From the NCBI GenBank assembly GCA_003755025.1, contig RJVL01000007.1, positions 62,001 through 126,000 on the forward strand: a DNA stretch of 64,000 nucleotides. Reading direction: 5' to 3'. The position numbers and the translations under genes were made by a program. Each line of letters begins with the position of its first letter. The first letter of the stretch is position 1. This stretch comes from Diaphorobacter nitroreducens (GTDB lineage Bacteria > Pseudomonadota > Gammaproteobacteria > Burkholderiales > Burkholderiaceae_C). The notes beneath the pieces were generated by a model that saw nothing but the letters and a program-made list of their open reading frames with translations, searched no databases and was not told where the DNA came from. Below, piece after piece: positions 34,374 through 42,291 of this stretch.

Positions 34374-35510
34374 GTGCAGATGATGCATGAGTTCCTATCT
34401 GCGAACCGTGGCACGCTGATCGCGCGCTGCCGGGACAAGGTCGCCCTGCGATCGCCTGGGGTGGTCAAAGAAGAGCTCGCGCATGGGGTTACCGTGTTCC
34501 TGGATCAGTTGATCCAGACCCTGATGGCGGAGCGCACCGACGATCCGCAGCGCAGCCTCCAAGTCTCCGGGGTCGCAGGAGGCGTCAGCGCTGTCTCGGA
34601 AATCGGCGATTCCGCCACCCGCCACGGGCGGGAACTTATGGGACACGGCTTCACGGTCGAGGAAGTGGTACACGACTACGGCGACCTATGCCAAGCCATC
34701 TCCGACATGGCGTTCGAGACCGGAACGCCGATCGGCGTGGACGAATTCAGGACCCTGAACCGCTGCCTGGACAATGCCATCGCCAGCGCCGTCACCGAAT
34801 ACACCCATCAGCGCGAGATCGAGGCGACCGACCGGCACACCCAGGCGCTCAACGAGCGTCTGGGCATTTTCGCGCACGAATTACGCAACATGCTGTTTGC
34901 CGCCAAGCTGGCGCAACGGGCGATCAAGGCAGGAGACGTGGGAGCCAATGGCGCAACAGCTGGCGTGCTCGACCGCGCGCTGGCAGGAATGAGCAAGCTG
35001 ATCGATCGGTCGCTGGCTGAGGTGCGCATTACCGCCGGCATGCCCGCGCAGCGGCAACGGTTTTCCCTGGCCGAGTTCATCGCGGAAATCAAGCTCTCCG
35101 CCACGATGGAGGCGCAGAGCCGGGGTTGCCTGTTCAGCGCCCCGGCCGTGGACCCGTCGCTGGCTCTGGACGCCGACCGGGACCTGATGCTCGCAGCCGT
35201 GGGCAACCTGTTGCAGAACGCGTTCAAGTTTTCGCGCGCTGACGGCGGCGTGGCCAGCCTGCAGGCCAGCGCCAAGGACGAGCACATCCTAATCGACGTG
35301 CAGGACAACGGCCCCGGCCTGTCGGATGCGGCGATGCAGGCGCTGTTCCAGCCGTTCACCCAGGCGGGAGACGACCGCAGCGGCATGGGCCTGGGCCTGA
35401 CTATTTCTCGCCGAAGTGTGGAACTGAACGGCGGCACCCTCAATGTGCGACGCGCACCTGATGGCGGTTGCGTGTTCACCATCGCCATGCCCGGTCACAC
35501 CTTGCGCTGA
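34374..35510 (+). CDS. Sensor histidine kinase, soluble
   Basis: 378 residues from a GTG at 34374, six bases after AAGGAG. The N-terminal ~150 residues are helical without membrane segments and resemble RsbRD-type sensor domains. The dimerisation/phosphoacceptor helix has F-A-H-E-L-R-N (phospho-His). The ATPase domain shows N-L-L-Q-N-A-F-K-F-S (N box), D-V-Q-D-N-G-P-G-L (G1) and G-M-G-L-G-L-T-I-S (G2). No response regulator gene is nearby, so it is an orphan kinase. Its position 55 bases after ndvB suggests joint transcription and a stress-signalling link to glucan production; that link is inference. Confidence 0.85.
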   Translation: MQMMHEFLSANRGTLIARCRDKVALRSPGVVKEELAHGVTVFLDQLIQTLMAERTDDPQRSLQVSGVAGGVSAVSEIGDSATRHGRELMGHGFTVEEVVHDYGDLCQAISDMAFETGTPIGVDEFRTLNRCLDNAIASAVTEYTHQREIEATDRHTQALNERLGIFAHELRNMLFAAKLAQRAIKAGDVGANGATAGVLDRALAGMSKLIDRSLAEVRITAGMPAQRQRFSLAEFIAEIKLSATMEAQSRGCLFSAPAVDPSLALDADRDLMLAAVGNLLQNAFKFSRADGGVASLQASAKDEHILIDVQDNGPGLSDAAMQALFQPFTQAGDDRSGMGLGLTISRRSVELNGGTLNVRRAPDGGCVFTIAMPGHTLR

Positions 35511-35730
35511 ACATCGGACTCCGACCATCCATTGCGCAACCGGCCTCATCGAAAGGTCGACAGACCGCGGATCGGCCTGCGGTGGCGCGAATCCGTCCGT
35601 CGCGATAGTCAACCAGAGAACGCCATTTATGCTTCAAAAGGATTTCAAATGGATGCTATGAACGAGAGTTCCCACGCTCTGAACTGAAACAGTAAGGTGG
35701 CGAGACCGAAAAGATGACCGGAAAGTGGGC

Positions 35731-36076
35731 ATGGTAGATATTGGTCACGTCGACCTGTTGGTGCAGGAAGGCTTCTACACAAACCGCTCGGATCTTGTCC
35801 GCACGGCCGTGCGCAATCAGTTGGCCCTGCACGCCAATGTCGTGAAGCAGGCGGTGGCGCAGCGCACTCTCACCGTGGGCTTGTAGCACGTAGGACGAGA
35901 GGATCTTGAACGCGCGGTGGCTACCGGTCAGCGCCTGCAGGTTCAGGTGGTCGGGCTCGCGCGCATCGCGGACAACGTCACTCCGGAGTTGGCATGCGCT
36001 GCCATCGGTGATCGTGCTGTGAGCCTTCCAGGCCGGTCCCGCCGTGCGGCGTGCCCTGGCCGAACGCATTCGCTGA
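35731..36076 (+). pseudogene. Ribbon-helix-helix (CopG/ParD-like) regulator, disrupted
   Basis: The frame begins M-V-D-I-G-H-V-D-L-L-V-Q-E-G-F-Y, then N-R-S-D-L-V-R-T-A-V-R-N-Q-L, a recognisable RHH regulator core. An in-frame TAG interrupts it at 35884-35886, probably a CAG-to-TAG change between V-G-L and H-V-G-R-E-D-L-E. The frame continues V-V-G-L-A-R-I-A-D-N-V-T-P-E-L and then needs a frameshift near 36015 to finish A-F-Q-A-G-P-A-V-R-R-A-L-A-E-R-I-R-stop at 36076. Two independent lesions indicate decay. The 220 bases before it hold no recognisable gene. Confidence 0.7.
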
Positions 36077-36144
36077 TCTCTGTCGACAAAATCTTTTCAC
36101 TTTGAGAGAGTACCCATGAAGAACCCCTTCCATGCACGTGCTCC

Positions 36145-36498
36145 CACTATGACGCCGCCGCGATCACAGCCATCATCGTTTTTCATGGCGACCGGGACCA
36201 TACGGTCCAGCACAGCAACGGAGTGCAGATCGTCGAACATGCGCGCCAGGCGCACGGAACGCCGGCCAGCAGCACACAAACCGGCGAAGCGGGGGGCGGG
36301 CGGAAATACAGCCGCACGGTCCATACCTGCGGTCAAGGCTATGCATGCATCGAGTCATGGACGCTCCATGGGGCAGGACACGCATGGTCCGGGGGCGATG
36401 CGAGCGGCACCTACACCGATGCCACAGGCCCCGATGCCTCGGCGGAAATGGTGCGGTTCTTCCTCGACCTGCCGGCCACGGCGACGAGGCCGTACTGA
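36145..36498 (+). pseudogene. PHB-depolymerase-family esterase, C-terminal remnant
   Basis: In one frame: Y-D-A-A-A-I-T-A-I-I-V-F-H-G-D-R-D-H-T-V, then S-W-T-L-H-G-A-G-H-A-W-S-G-G and G-P-D-A-S-A-E-M-V-R-F-F-L-D-L. These are the catalytic Asp and His regions of the PHB depolymerase/LpqC-like esterase family. The N-terminal half with the nucleophile Ser is missing, and the region before it belongs to the disrupted RHH gene. The first codon is approximate. A short internal start (GTG at 36223) exists but would give a non-functional fragment. Confidence 0.7.
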
Positions 36499-36653
36499 GG
36501 CTGCTGCACCGGGACCGCACTCTACCCAAGGCCCGCGATGGAGCGCTCCCGACACCGACCGCGCGAGTCAATAGCTCCGATAAAAGCCCGTGCGCGCATG
36601 GATGGATGACATGAGGCCATCACGCACACGACCCCATGCCACCAGGGAAACCC

Positions 36654-38006
36654 ATGAATGACCCACGGCCCCACTCCACCGCACCCGTCCAGCTCCCCCG
36701 GGCATTGATCGACCGGATCGCTCCACCCTTTATCCGATTCCTGCACATCGAGGCGGCCGGTGGTGCCGTCCTGCTGACGTTCACCATCGCCGCCCTCCTC
36801 CTGTCCAACTCTCCATGGGCAGATGCTTTCTTTGGCATCTGGGAAACACGCATCGAACTGCGGCTCGGAGAGTTCGAATTCGGTCGTTCGCTGAAAAGCT
36901 GGATCAACGACGGGCTGATGACGTTGTTCTTCTTCCTGGTGGCACTCGAACTCAAGCGCGAAGCCGTCCTGGGCGAGATGCGCAACCCGCGCATGGCAGC
37001 CTTGTCCATCGCTGCGGCATTGGGCGGCATGGTCGCGCCCGCATCCGTCTATCTGGCACTGCAGTGGGCGCAACCCGGCCAGCATGGCTGGGGCATTGTG
37101 ATGGCCACCGACACCGCGTTCGTCATTGCCTGTCTGGCATTGCTCGGCAAGCGCATTCCGCACAGTCTGCGGGTGTTCATGTTGTTCCTGGCGATCGTCG
37201 ATGACATCGGCGCCATCCTGGTGGTCGCTGTCGGATACAGCCAACACATGGACTGGCGCATGCTCGCCCTGGCCGGGTTGTGCATCGGCATCCTGCGCGG
37301 TTTGGCCGCCGCCGGCATTCGAAGCATCCCGATCTATGTCATCGCGGGCTGCGCCACTTGGCTGGCCATCGATGCGTCGGGACTTCACGCCACGGTCACC
37401 GGTGTAATCCTTGGGCTGATGACGCCTGCGAGGCGCTGGGTAAGCGACAGCCGGCTCTACGCGATCCTGGGGCAGGTCATCGCCCATCCAACGGGCAACC
37501 AAGGCAGCGCCCACACAAGTGATCGGGGAACCCTGCAGGTGGCGGAGATTGCCGCGCGCGAGTCGCTCTCGCCGGTCGAGCGCCTGGAGATGGCACTGCA
37601 CCCGTGGGTCAGCTTTTGCATCATGCCGATCTTCGCTCTCGCCAATGCAGGATTGGCACTCTCGTGGACGAGCGCGGCCCAGCCTGTCGCCGCGGCGGTG
37701 TTCCTGGGCTTTGCTATCGGCAAGCCAACAGGCATTCTTCTTTTCAGTTGGCTGGCTCTGCGTTCCGGCCTGGCGATTCGTCCTCCGGATCTGAACTGGG
37801 GCAGCATGGCGGGTGGCAGCTTTCTGGCAGGCATCGGCTTCACGATGGCGCTGTTCATTGCCAATCTTGCCCTGGTCGGCCCGTTGATGGACAGCGCGAA
37901 GATCGGCATCTTCCTGGCCTCGCTGTTCTCAGCGGTCGTTGGCCTGGCGCTGTTAGTGTGGTTGCCACGGCCACAGACTCTCGACGCCAAGGAAAATATA
38001 GGTTAG
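36654..38006 (+). CDS. nhaA: NhaA Na+/H+ antiporter
   Basis: 450 residues from the ATG at 36654 (MNDPRPHSTAP). About twelve hydrophobic segments. The antiporter core is visible: F-F-F-L-V-A-L-E-L-K-R-E early, A-T-D-T-A-F-V-I-A (helix IV), and A-I-V-D-D-I-G-A-I-L, whose paired aspartates correspond to the D163/D164 ion-binding site of E. coli NhaA. A hydrophilic loop (G-S-A-H-T-S-D-R-G-T) separates the two halves. It exchanges external protons for cytoplasmic Na+ in the inner membrane and gives salt and alkaline tolerance, in keeping with the osmotic theme of this island. Confidence 0.9.
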   Translation: MNDPRPHSTAPVQLPRALIDRIAPPFIRFLHIEAAGGAVLLTFTIAALLLSNSPWADAFFGIWETRIELRLGEFEFGRSLKSWINDGLMTLFFFLVALELKREAVLGEMRNPRMAALSIAAALGGMVAPASVYLALQWAQPGQHGWGIVMATDTAFVIACLALLGKRIPHSLRVFMLFLAIVDDIGAILVVAVGYSQHMDWRMLALAGLCIGILRGLAAAGIRSIPIYVIAGCATWLAIDASGLHATVTGVILGLMTPARRWVSDSRLYAILGQVIAHPTGNQGSAHTSDRGTLQVAEIAARESLSPVERLEMALHPWVSFCIMPIFALANAGLALSWTSAAQPVAAAVFLGFAIGKPTGILLFSWLALRSGLAIRPPDLNWGSMAGGSFLAGIGFTMALFIANLALVGPLMDSAKIGIFLASLFSAVVGLALLVWLPRPQTLDAKENIG

Positions 38007-38197
38007 AGAAACCGGCACGCAAGGCGCAATGCGCGTACTATGGGTTCGTTGATATGTGCAAGGCATTCATTGCATCGGTCTTTTTCCGCTTCTCCCGGGT
38101 TCCTCCCGCGGCTGTGTCGAATCTCCTTTGATGATTTTCTTGGCGTCTCTTCGCCGGATGCGTTTTTGCGACCCGGCAACCTCGAAAGGAAATCGAT

Positions 38198-38410
38198 ATG
38201 ACGACACAAACCGGAACTGTGAAATGGTTCAACGAAGGCAAGGGCTTCGGCTTCATCGCCCCCGACAGCGGGGGCAAGGATCTCTTTGCCCACTTCCGTG
38301 AAATCCAAGCCGGCGGCTTCAAGACCCTGACTGAGAACCAGCACGTGCAGTTCGAAGTCACCGAGGGAGCCAAGGGCCCCCAAGCCTCCAACATTCGTGC
38401 CGTGAGTTGA
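38198..38410 (+). CDS. Cold-shock domain protein (CspA family)
   Basis: 70 residues, a complete single cold-shock domain. RNP1 is K-G-F-G-F-I and RNP2 is D-L-F-A-H-F (V-F-V-H-F in most relatives). It binds single-stranded RNA/DNA and melts secondary structure. A leader of about 190 bases separates it from nhaA, as in regulated csp genes, and the ribosome-binding site GAAAGGAAA precedes the ATG. A terminator follows. Confidence 0.92.
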   Translation: MTTQTGTVKWFNEGKGFGFIAPDSGGKDLFAHFREIQAGGFKTLTENQHVQFEVTEGAKGPQASNIRAVS

Positions 38411-38456
38411 AGGCATTGGGCCTGATGGTCCAATCACTTCTCCACACCTACCTGCG

Positions 38457-38482
38457 AAGCGCGGTTCATCCGCGCTTTCTCA
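38457..38482 (+). terminator. Rho-independent terminator after the csp gene
   Basis: AAGCGCGG, loop TTCAT, CCGCGCTT: an 8-bp perfect stem, followed by TCTCA and then T-rich sequence. It lies about 45 bases after the stop and just before the protease gene. Confidence 0.75.
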
Positions 38483-38503
38483 TTTCTGAAAGGCATCATT
38501 GCC

Positions 38504-39520
38504 ATGAAAAATCTGCAGGAGGCCACCGAGCGCATCTGCGAACTCAAGGGCAGCCTGATCGCATTGGACGCATTGCTTCCTTCTCTGCTGGAAGCATTAC
38601 CGCCCGCTACCCATAACACTCTGGTGCGTTCGTTCGAAGCACATGCCGAAGCAGCTCGAACGGTCATTCTGAACACCCCCATTTCAGACCATGTGCTGGC
38701 CGCCTTTGAACGGGACATTGCCAGAACGCGCGCGGTGCTCGCCGGGATCGTGCAGCCACAGGGAAACGCCAATCCACGCCAGGCCGTCGAGGCCATTCTG
38801 CTGACCACGACCCATATCCACACTTACGCTGGAACGCGATTGTTGACCGGTGCAAGCGGCTTCTTCTTCCGCCGCGATGATCGATTGTTCCTTGTGACGA
38901 ATCGGCATGTCTTTTGCGACGAGCCAAGCGAGCATTTTCCCGACCGCGTCGAGATCGAATTGCATACCGATGCGAGCAACCTGACCCAGTACGCGACCTT
39001 CTCGATACCCCTCTATGGAAACGGCCTCGCGCTGTGGCGACAGGCCGCCGACACGGGCGGCCCGGTGGACATCGCCACCATCGAGATCCAGACCAGCCGC
39101 CTGCCCGAGCACGCGGTGCTGCATGCCTTCGACCAGTCGCACCTTGACCCTAAAAATGAGGACGTGGCGATTGGAGACAATTTGATGATCGTTGGTTTTC
39201 CGCTGGGGTTCCACGACACGATCCATCACCTCGCCGTAGCGCGCAGCGCATCGATCGCCTCGGCGTACGGCGTGCGCTTCCAGCAACAGGGCTACTTCCT
39301 GACCGATGCCCGCACACACCGTGGGAGCAGCGGTGCGCCTGTCGTTCGACGCAGGAGCAAAGACCAAGAACGCAGGTCCTCTCTGCCGACTTGGCAGTTG
39401 CTCGGCGTGCATTCCACGCGCATGGACATGCGCACCCGCGACCTGATCAAAGATGAGTGGCTTGGACTCAATTGCGCTTGGTACGCAGATGTTCTGATGG
39501 TGCTGACCCAAAACAAATAG
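38504..39520 (+). CDS. Trypsin-like serine protease with helical N-terminal domain
   Basis: 338 residues. Residues 1-105 are helical and of unknown function, without a signal peptide. Residues ~108-335 form a chymotrypsin-fold protease with a complete triad: H135 in V-T-N-R-H-V-F, D189 in G-G-P-V-D-I-A, and S276 in H-R-G-S-S-G-A-P-V. The lack of an export signal implies a cytoplasmic protease, unusual for the DegP relatives. It resembles stand-alone trypsin-like peptidases found on islands and beside defence or stress genes. The gene lies downstream of the csp terminator, and a ribosome-binding site (GAAAGG) is present. Confidence 0.8.
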   Translation: MKNLQEATERICELKGSLIALDALLPSLLEALPPATHNTLVRSFEAHAEAARTVILNTPISDHVLAAFERDIARTRAVLAGIVQPQGNANPRQAVEAILLTTTHIHTYAGTRLLTGASGFFFRRDDRLFLVTNRHVFCDEPSEHFPDRVEIELHTDASNLTQYATFSIPLYGNGLALWRQAADTGGPVDIATIEIQTSRLPEHAVLHAFDQSHLDPKNEDVAIGDNLMIVGFPLGFHDTIHHLAVARSASIASAYGVRFQQQGYFLTDARTHRGSSGAPVVRRRSKDQERRSSLPTWQLLGVHSTRMDMRTRDLIKDEWLGLNCAWYADVLMVLTQNK

Positions 39521-39653
39521 CGATCAGTCACCTTAACTGAAAGCGCGGGCCATAACGCACGCGCACTGTGCGTTCAGCTTCTGCCGAACAGCAGTTGGGC
39601 CTATACGCGAGCGAACTCGATTGCTTAGCTAAACCACGACAAAGCTCGCCCTG

Positions 39654-40052
39654 CTACTCTGTAGCCCTCCGGGCCCACTCGATCATCAACAAGCCGCCCA
39701 AACCCGCGTGGTTAAAGGGATTGGCATCCGCCATCCAACTGAGGGCCACGTCGCCAAAATTCTTAGCTGCAGTCAGCCGGCGCTTCTCGCGCTGCTTCTC
39801 CAGCGCAGGAGAGCGGCCTGCCATGACGGCCTTCTTGGCGTCGAGCAGCTTTTCACGGGCCAGCGCCAGCGAAATGCCCAGAGCGCAATACCGGCCGATG
39901 GTCAGGGTCTCGCGGCGCCCGTGGAGACAGTAATCGTAGCGGAAGGTGATGGTGCCAGCCGGCGATACCGTCACGTACATCCCGTCCCGGTTAGAAATCT
40001 TATAAGTCAAGGACTTAGGCTTCAAATTGCGCAGTGCTGTGTCGGTCAACAT
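39654..40052 (-). pseudogene. Tyrosine-type integrase with catalytic domain deleted
   Basis: 132 residues compared with about 400 in the family. Residues 1-110 (MLTDTALRNLKPK, then R-D-G-M-Y-V-T-V and G-R-R-E-T-L-T-I-G-R-Y) are the DUF4102/arm-binding N-terminal domain of P4-type integrases. The frame then jumps to A-N-P-F-N-H-A-G-L-G-G-L-L-M-I-E-W, the sequence encoded by the att-like repeat, and ends A-R-R-A-T-E. The catalytic domain with its R, H, R and Tyr residues is missing. This looks like a deletion between the interior of int and the att repeat. The product is not a functional recombinase. Confidence 0.8.
39675..39726 (-). repeat. Att-like direct repeat C (partial copy)
   Basis: Plus-strand CCACTCGATCATCAACAAGC, then CCGCGTGGTTAAAGGGATT. 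It aligns with repeats A and B but lacks the E-W-E-stop end (it reads E-W-A-R-R) and the adjacent TTTACCGTC elements, because it is fused to integrase codons. Confidence 0.7.
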
Positions 40053-40353
40053 CGAGGTTTTTACACCTGTGAGTGACGGCTTTTACCGTCAGGGGCCAGG
40101 AGACCCGTCGACGCCCGGAAAACCGCATGAAACAAGCTTTCCAGAGGGGTGTTTTACCGTCAAAGACCGATTTGGTCTCGATAGTAAACGGGAGGGTCTT
40201 AATCGAACCTTCGATTCTTACCGCCAGTTCTACCGACAACCGTTTTTGCTGGCCGGCGATAGCTTCCGATAGCTGGCGCAACGTATTTTCTTTAAAATCA
40301 ACACGTTACAGCAGTTTTTCGATAACTGGCGATAGTCCTCGAAGGACTCGATT
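40053..40353. promoter_or_regulatory. Integrase-upstream region with repeated arm-type sites
   Basis: No gene. It holds TTTTACCGTC at 40081-40090 and 40152-40161, a looser TTCTTACCGCC near 40212, and a short perfect hairpin AGTCCT-CGA-AGGACT just before repeat B. Together with the same elements inside repeats A and B these look like integrase arm-binding sites. Confidence 0.55.
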
Positions 40354-40490
40354 TCACTCCCACTCGATCATCAACAGCTCACGCAAGTCCGCGTGGTTAA
40401 AGGGATTTGCTTTGATCGACATAGGCCGTTACCGTCGCTTTTACCGTCAGAAAAACAGGTCCTTTGCTGGCGCGGGTTTACGCGGCATCG
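40354..40490 (-). repeat. Att-like direct repeat B (right island boundary)
   Basis: Minus-strand translation A-N-P-F-N-H-A-D-L-R-E-L-L-M-I-E-W-E-stop, with TTACCGTC elements at 40429-40436 and 40441-40448, and CTGGCGCGGGTTTACGC further in. Order and orientation are the same as repeat A. The chromosomal genes to the right belong to the next element. Confidence 0.75.
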
Positions 40491-40509
40491 GCTCATCATC
40501 AATCAGCGC

Positions 40510-41430
40510 TTAGGATACCGCAGCCAGTCGCGTAGCGAGCAAGTCGGCCTGCTCGGCAAACTTCTTCGCATCGGTCTTCTGCAACTGCGCCAGGTTGCGC
40601 AGCTTCCAGCGGATGCCAGGCAGATGTTCGAGGTGTGCGATGCCCAGCAGCGACCACTCCGGCGTGCCAGCGGCCAGCGACAGCAGGAAGCGCCGCTCGT
40701 CGTCGTCCAAGCCCTGCTGGATTTCGCGCACCATGCGCTCGCGGGCAGCAAGCAGCGCATCGAGCGGCACGGGCTCGGCCGTCATGCCTTGGAAGTTGTG
40801 CTCATAGTCATGCCGGATGTCCCGCAGGGGCGTGAATAGCACTTCATGGATCGGCCGATTGCTGCTGGCCAGGTAGACCACGAAGGCACGCCGGATGCCG
40901 GGCGTGATGCCCTCATGCGCAAAGAGCTGCATCACGTCGAACAGGTCACGTGGGTGCTGCCGATCCAGTGCCGCCACCAGCTTGCCGCCGTACACGTCCT
41001 CCAGCGACGCCACCGGGATCTCCAGATCAGCCAGCAAAGTGTCGCGGGCAATCGGCGTCAGCGAAGCGCGGCGCACCGGTTGCACCGTGCCGCGCATGAC
41101 GAAGTTGACTTCGACCTTGACCTGAATCGAGCCGCGACGCACCAGCAACTTCGTCTCCCCTGCTGCTGCCGCTGGTGCGTGCGTCTGGAATCCCCGCTTC
41201 TTTAACCGCTCGGCGGCCTGCCGAACGGCCTCGTTGATACGCGCCAACGCCTCGTCACGCGGCAGCGTGTGATCGGGAAAGACCAGATCGAGATCGACCG
41301 ACAGACGCGGCATGTCGCGCACAAACAGATTGATCGCCGTGCCGCCCTTCAGCGCAAAGGTGTCATCCGCGAACACCAGCGGCGCTACCTGCGTCAGCAG
41401 GCGCGCGGTATCGAGATAGGTCTGGTTCAT
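40510..41430 (-). CDS. abiEii: AbiEii-family nucleotidyltransferase toxin
   Basis: 306 residues. The N-terminal nucleotidyltransferase core has F-A-L-K-G-G-T-A-I-N-L-F (residues 25-36) followed by R-L-S-V-D-L-D-L-V (D46 and D48, metal ligands), the DNA polymerase beta-like fold signature of AbiEii/MenT toxins. A further conserved D-V-Y-G-G-K-L-V-A-A-L-D-R segment is present near residue 145. Family members modify tRNA or otherwise halt growth and give abortive infection of phages. The start codon overlaps the antitoxin stop by four bases. It lies at the edge of the conjugative element, where it could also stabilise the element. Confidence 0.87.
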   Translation of the reverse strand: MNQTYLDTARLLTQVAPLVFADDTFALKGGTAINLFVRDMPRLSVDLDLVFPDHTLPRDEALARINEAVRQAAERLKKRGFQTHAPAAAAGETKLLVRRGSIQVKVEVNFVMRGTVQPVRRASLTPIARDTLLADLEIPVASLEDVYGGKLVAALDRQHPRDLFDVMQLFAHEGITPGIRRAFVVYLASSNRPIHEVLFTPLRDIRHDYEHNFQGMTAEPVPLDALLAARERMVREIQQGLDDDERRFLLSLAAGTPEWSLLGIAHLEHLPGIRWKLRNLAQLQKTDAKKFAEQADLLATRLAAVS

Positions 41431-42164
41431 GGCTTGAGCACCAGCAGGCCGTCGGACGACCGGGACACCCAGGGCCGGTCGCTACCCGTCGGAAGCGTGG
41501 CCGGATCGAGCTTGGCCGCCCAAGGCAGTGACGCCTCGCGGCCGAGTTGCAGGCACAGCCGCACGGTCTTGACGCTTGTGCAGTGCTGCAACAGTTCGCG
41601 CAGCACATCGGCGCGTAGGCCGTAGGCGCTCTCGACGAGTTCGCGGGCTTCCTGCAAGGGCTGGCGCACGCCAACCTCGCTCAACAGTTCCAGCAATGCG
41701 CGCTCCGGCGCCGACACCTGCGGCGCCCCGCTGCGCTTCTCGAACGGGCCGACGTGCAGCAAGGCGTCCGGCTGCTCATCGAACAGCCGCTTGCGGTGGT
41801 ACTCGGCCGGGAAGCGTTCGGTGAACCATTGCGGCAAGCGCGCTGCCTTCCAGCCATACAGGTGCAGCACCGGCTGCTGCGACACGTACTGCCGCACACC
41901 GTACCAGTCCAGCGCCGACTTGCCGCCGACGTGCAACCCCTCGAATTGGCGCTGCAACAGCAGCAGGCTGGGATGGAGCGCCGGGACGTCGTTCGGACGG
42001 CAGAACACTCCCCGCGCCAGGCGCGTGAGCCACCCTGCCCGGACGTAGTGAACGGCCAGGTCGGCAGAGATGCCCAACGCCGCCAAGTCCTCAGAGGTCA
42101 GCGGCGTTCCCGGTGCCAGCCGGGTGTAGAGCGCGTTTAGCTTGCTTGAATTAGTCGTAGCCAT
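41427..42164 (-). CDS. abiEi: AbiEi-family antitoxin/transcriptional regulator
   Basis: 245 residues from the ATG at 42164. The N-terminal winged-helix (L-T-S-E-D-L-A-A-L-G-I-S, then V-R-A-G-W-L-T-R-L-A-R-G-V-F-C) is the AbiEi DNA-binding domain. The C-terminal domain follows (G-G-K-S-A-L-D-W-Y-G, and A-P-E-R-A-L-L-E-L-L). AbiEi neutralises AbiEii (type IV, without direct contact in studied cases) and represses the operon by binding inverted repeats at its promoter. Start chosen at M-A-T-T-N-S-S-K; upstream in-frame codons read through the promoter. Confidence 0.87.
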   Translation of the reverse strand: MATTNSSKLNALYTRLAPGTPLTSEDLAALGISADLAVHYVRAGWLTRLARGVFCRPNDVPALHPSLLLLQRQFEGLHVGGKSALDWYGVRQYVSQQPVLHLYGWKAARLPQWFTERFPAEYHRKRLFDEQPDALLHVGPFEKRSGAPQVSAPERALLELLSEVGVRQPLQEARELVESAYGLRADVLRELLQHCTSVKTVRLCLQLGREASLPWAAKLDPATLPTGSDRPWVSRSSDGLLVLKP

Positions 42165-42171
42165 GCTACGG

Positions 42172-42200
42172 TTTTTACAACTTTTCCAAGCGATAGTCAA
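42172..42200 (-). promoter_or_regulatory. Putative promoter of the abiE operon
   Basis: On the minus strand TTGACT and TAAAAA separated by 17 bases, ending 8 bases before the abiEi start. The close spacing would leave almost no leader. The T/A-rich stretch stands out from its GC-rich surroundings. Confidence 0.4.
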
Positions 42201-42291
42201 TTTAATATGGCGTACCCAGTCGTAGTTTGAATACGATGATGGCAACATATCCAAAATCTCATCCATTCGGCGCAGCGGCGCGGAAAGACGG

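Noticed and set aside
36223-36498. A possible intact 91-residue protein starting at an internal GTG
   Set aside because: It contains only the C-terminal Asp/His part of an esterase family; similarity continues upstream of the GTG, so it is a truncated gene and not a small gene.
40053-40353. A small gene in the 300 bases before the integrase remnant
   Set aside because: Open frames here are broken up and contain the repeated TTTTACCGTC elements; the region is better explained as an att/regulatory segment.
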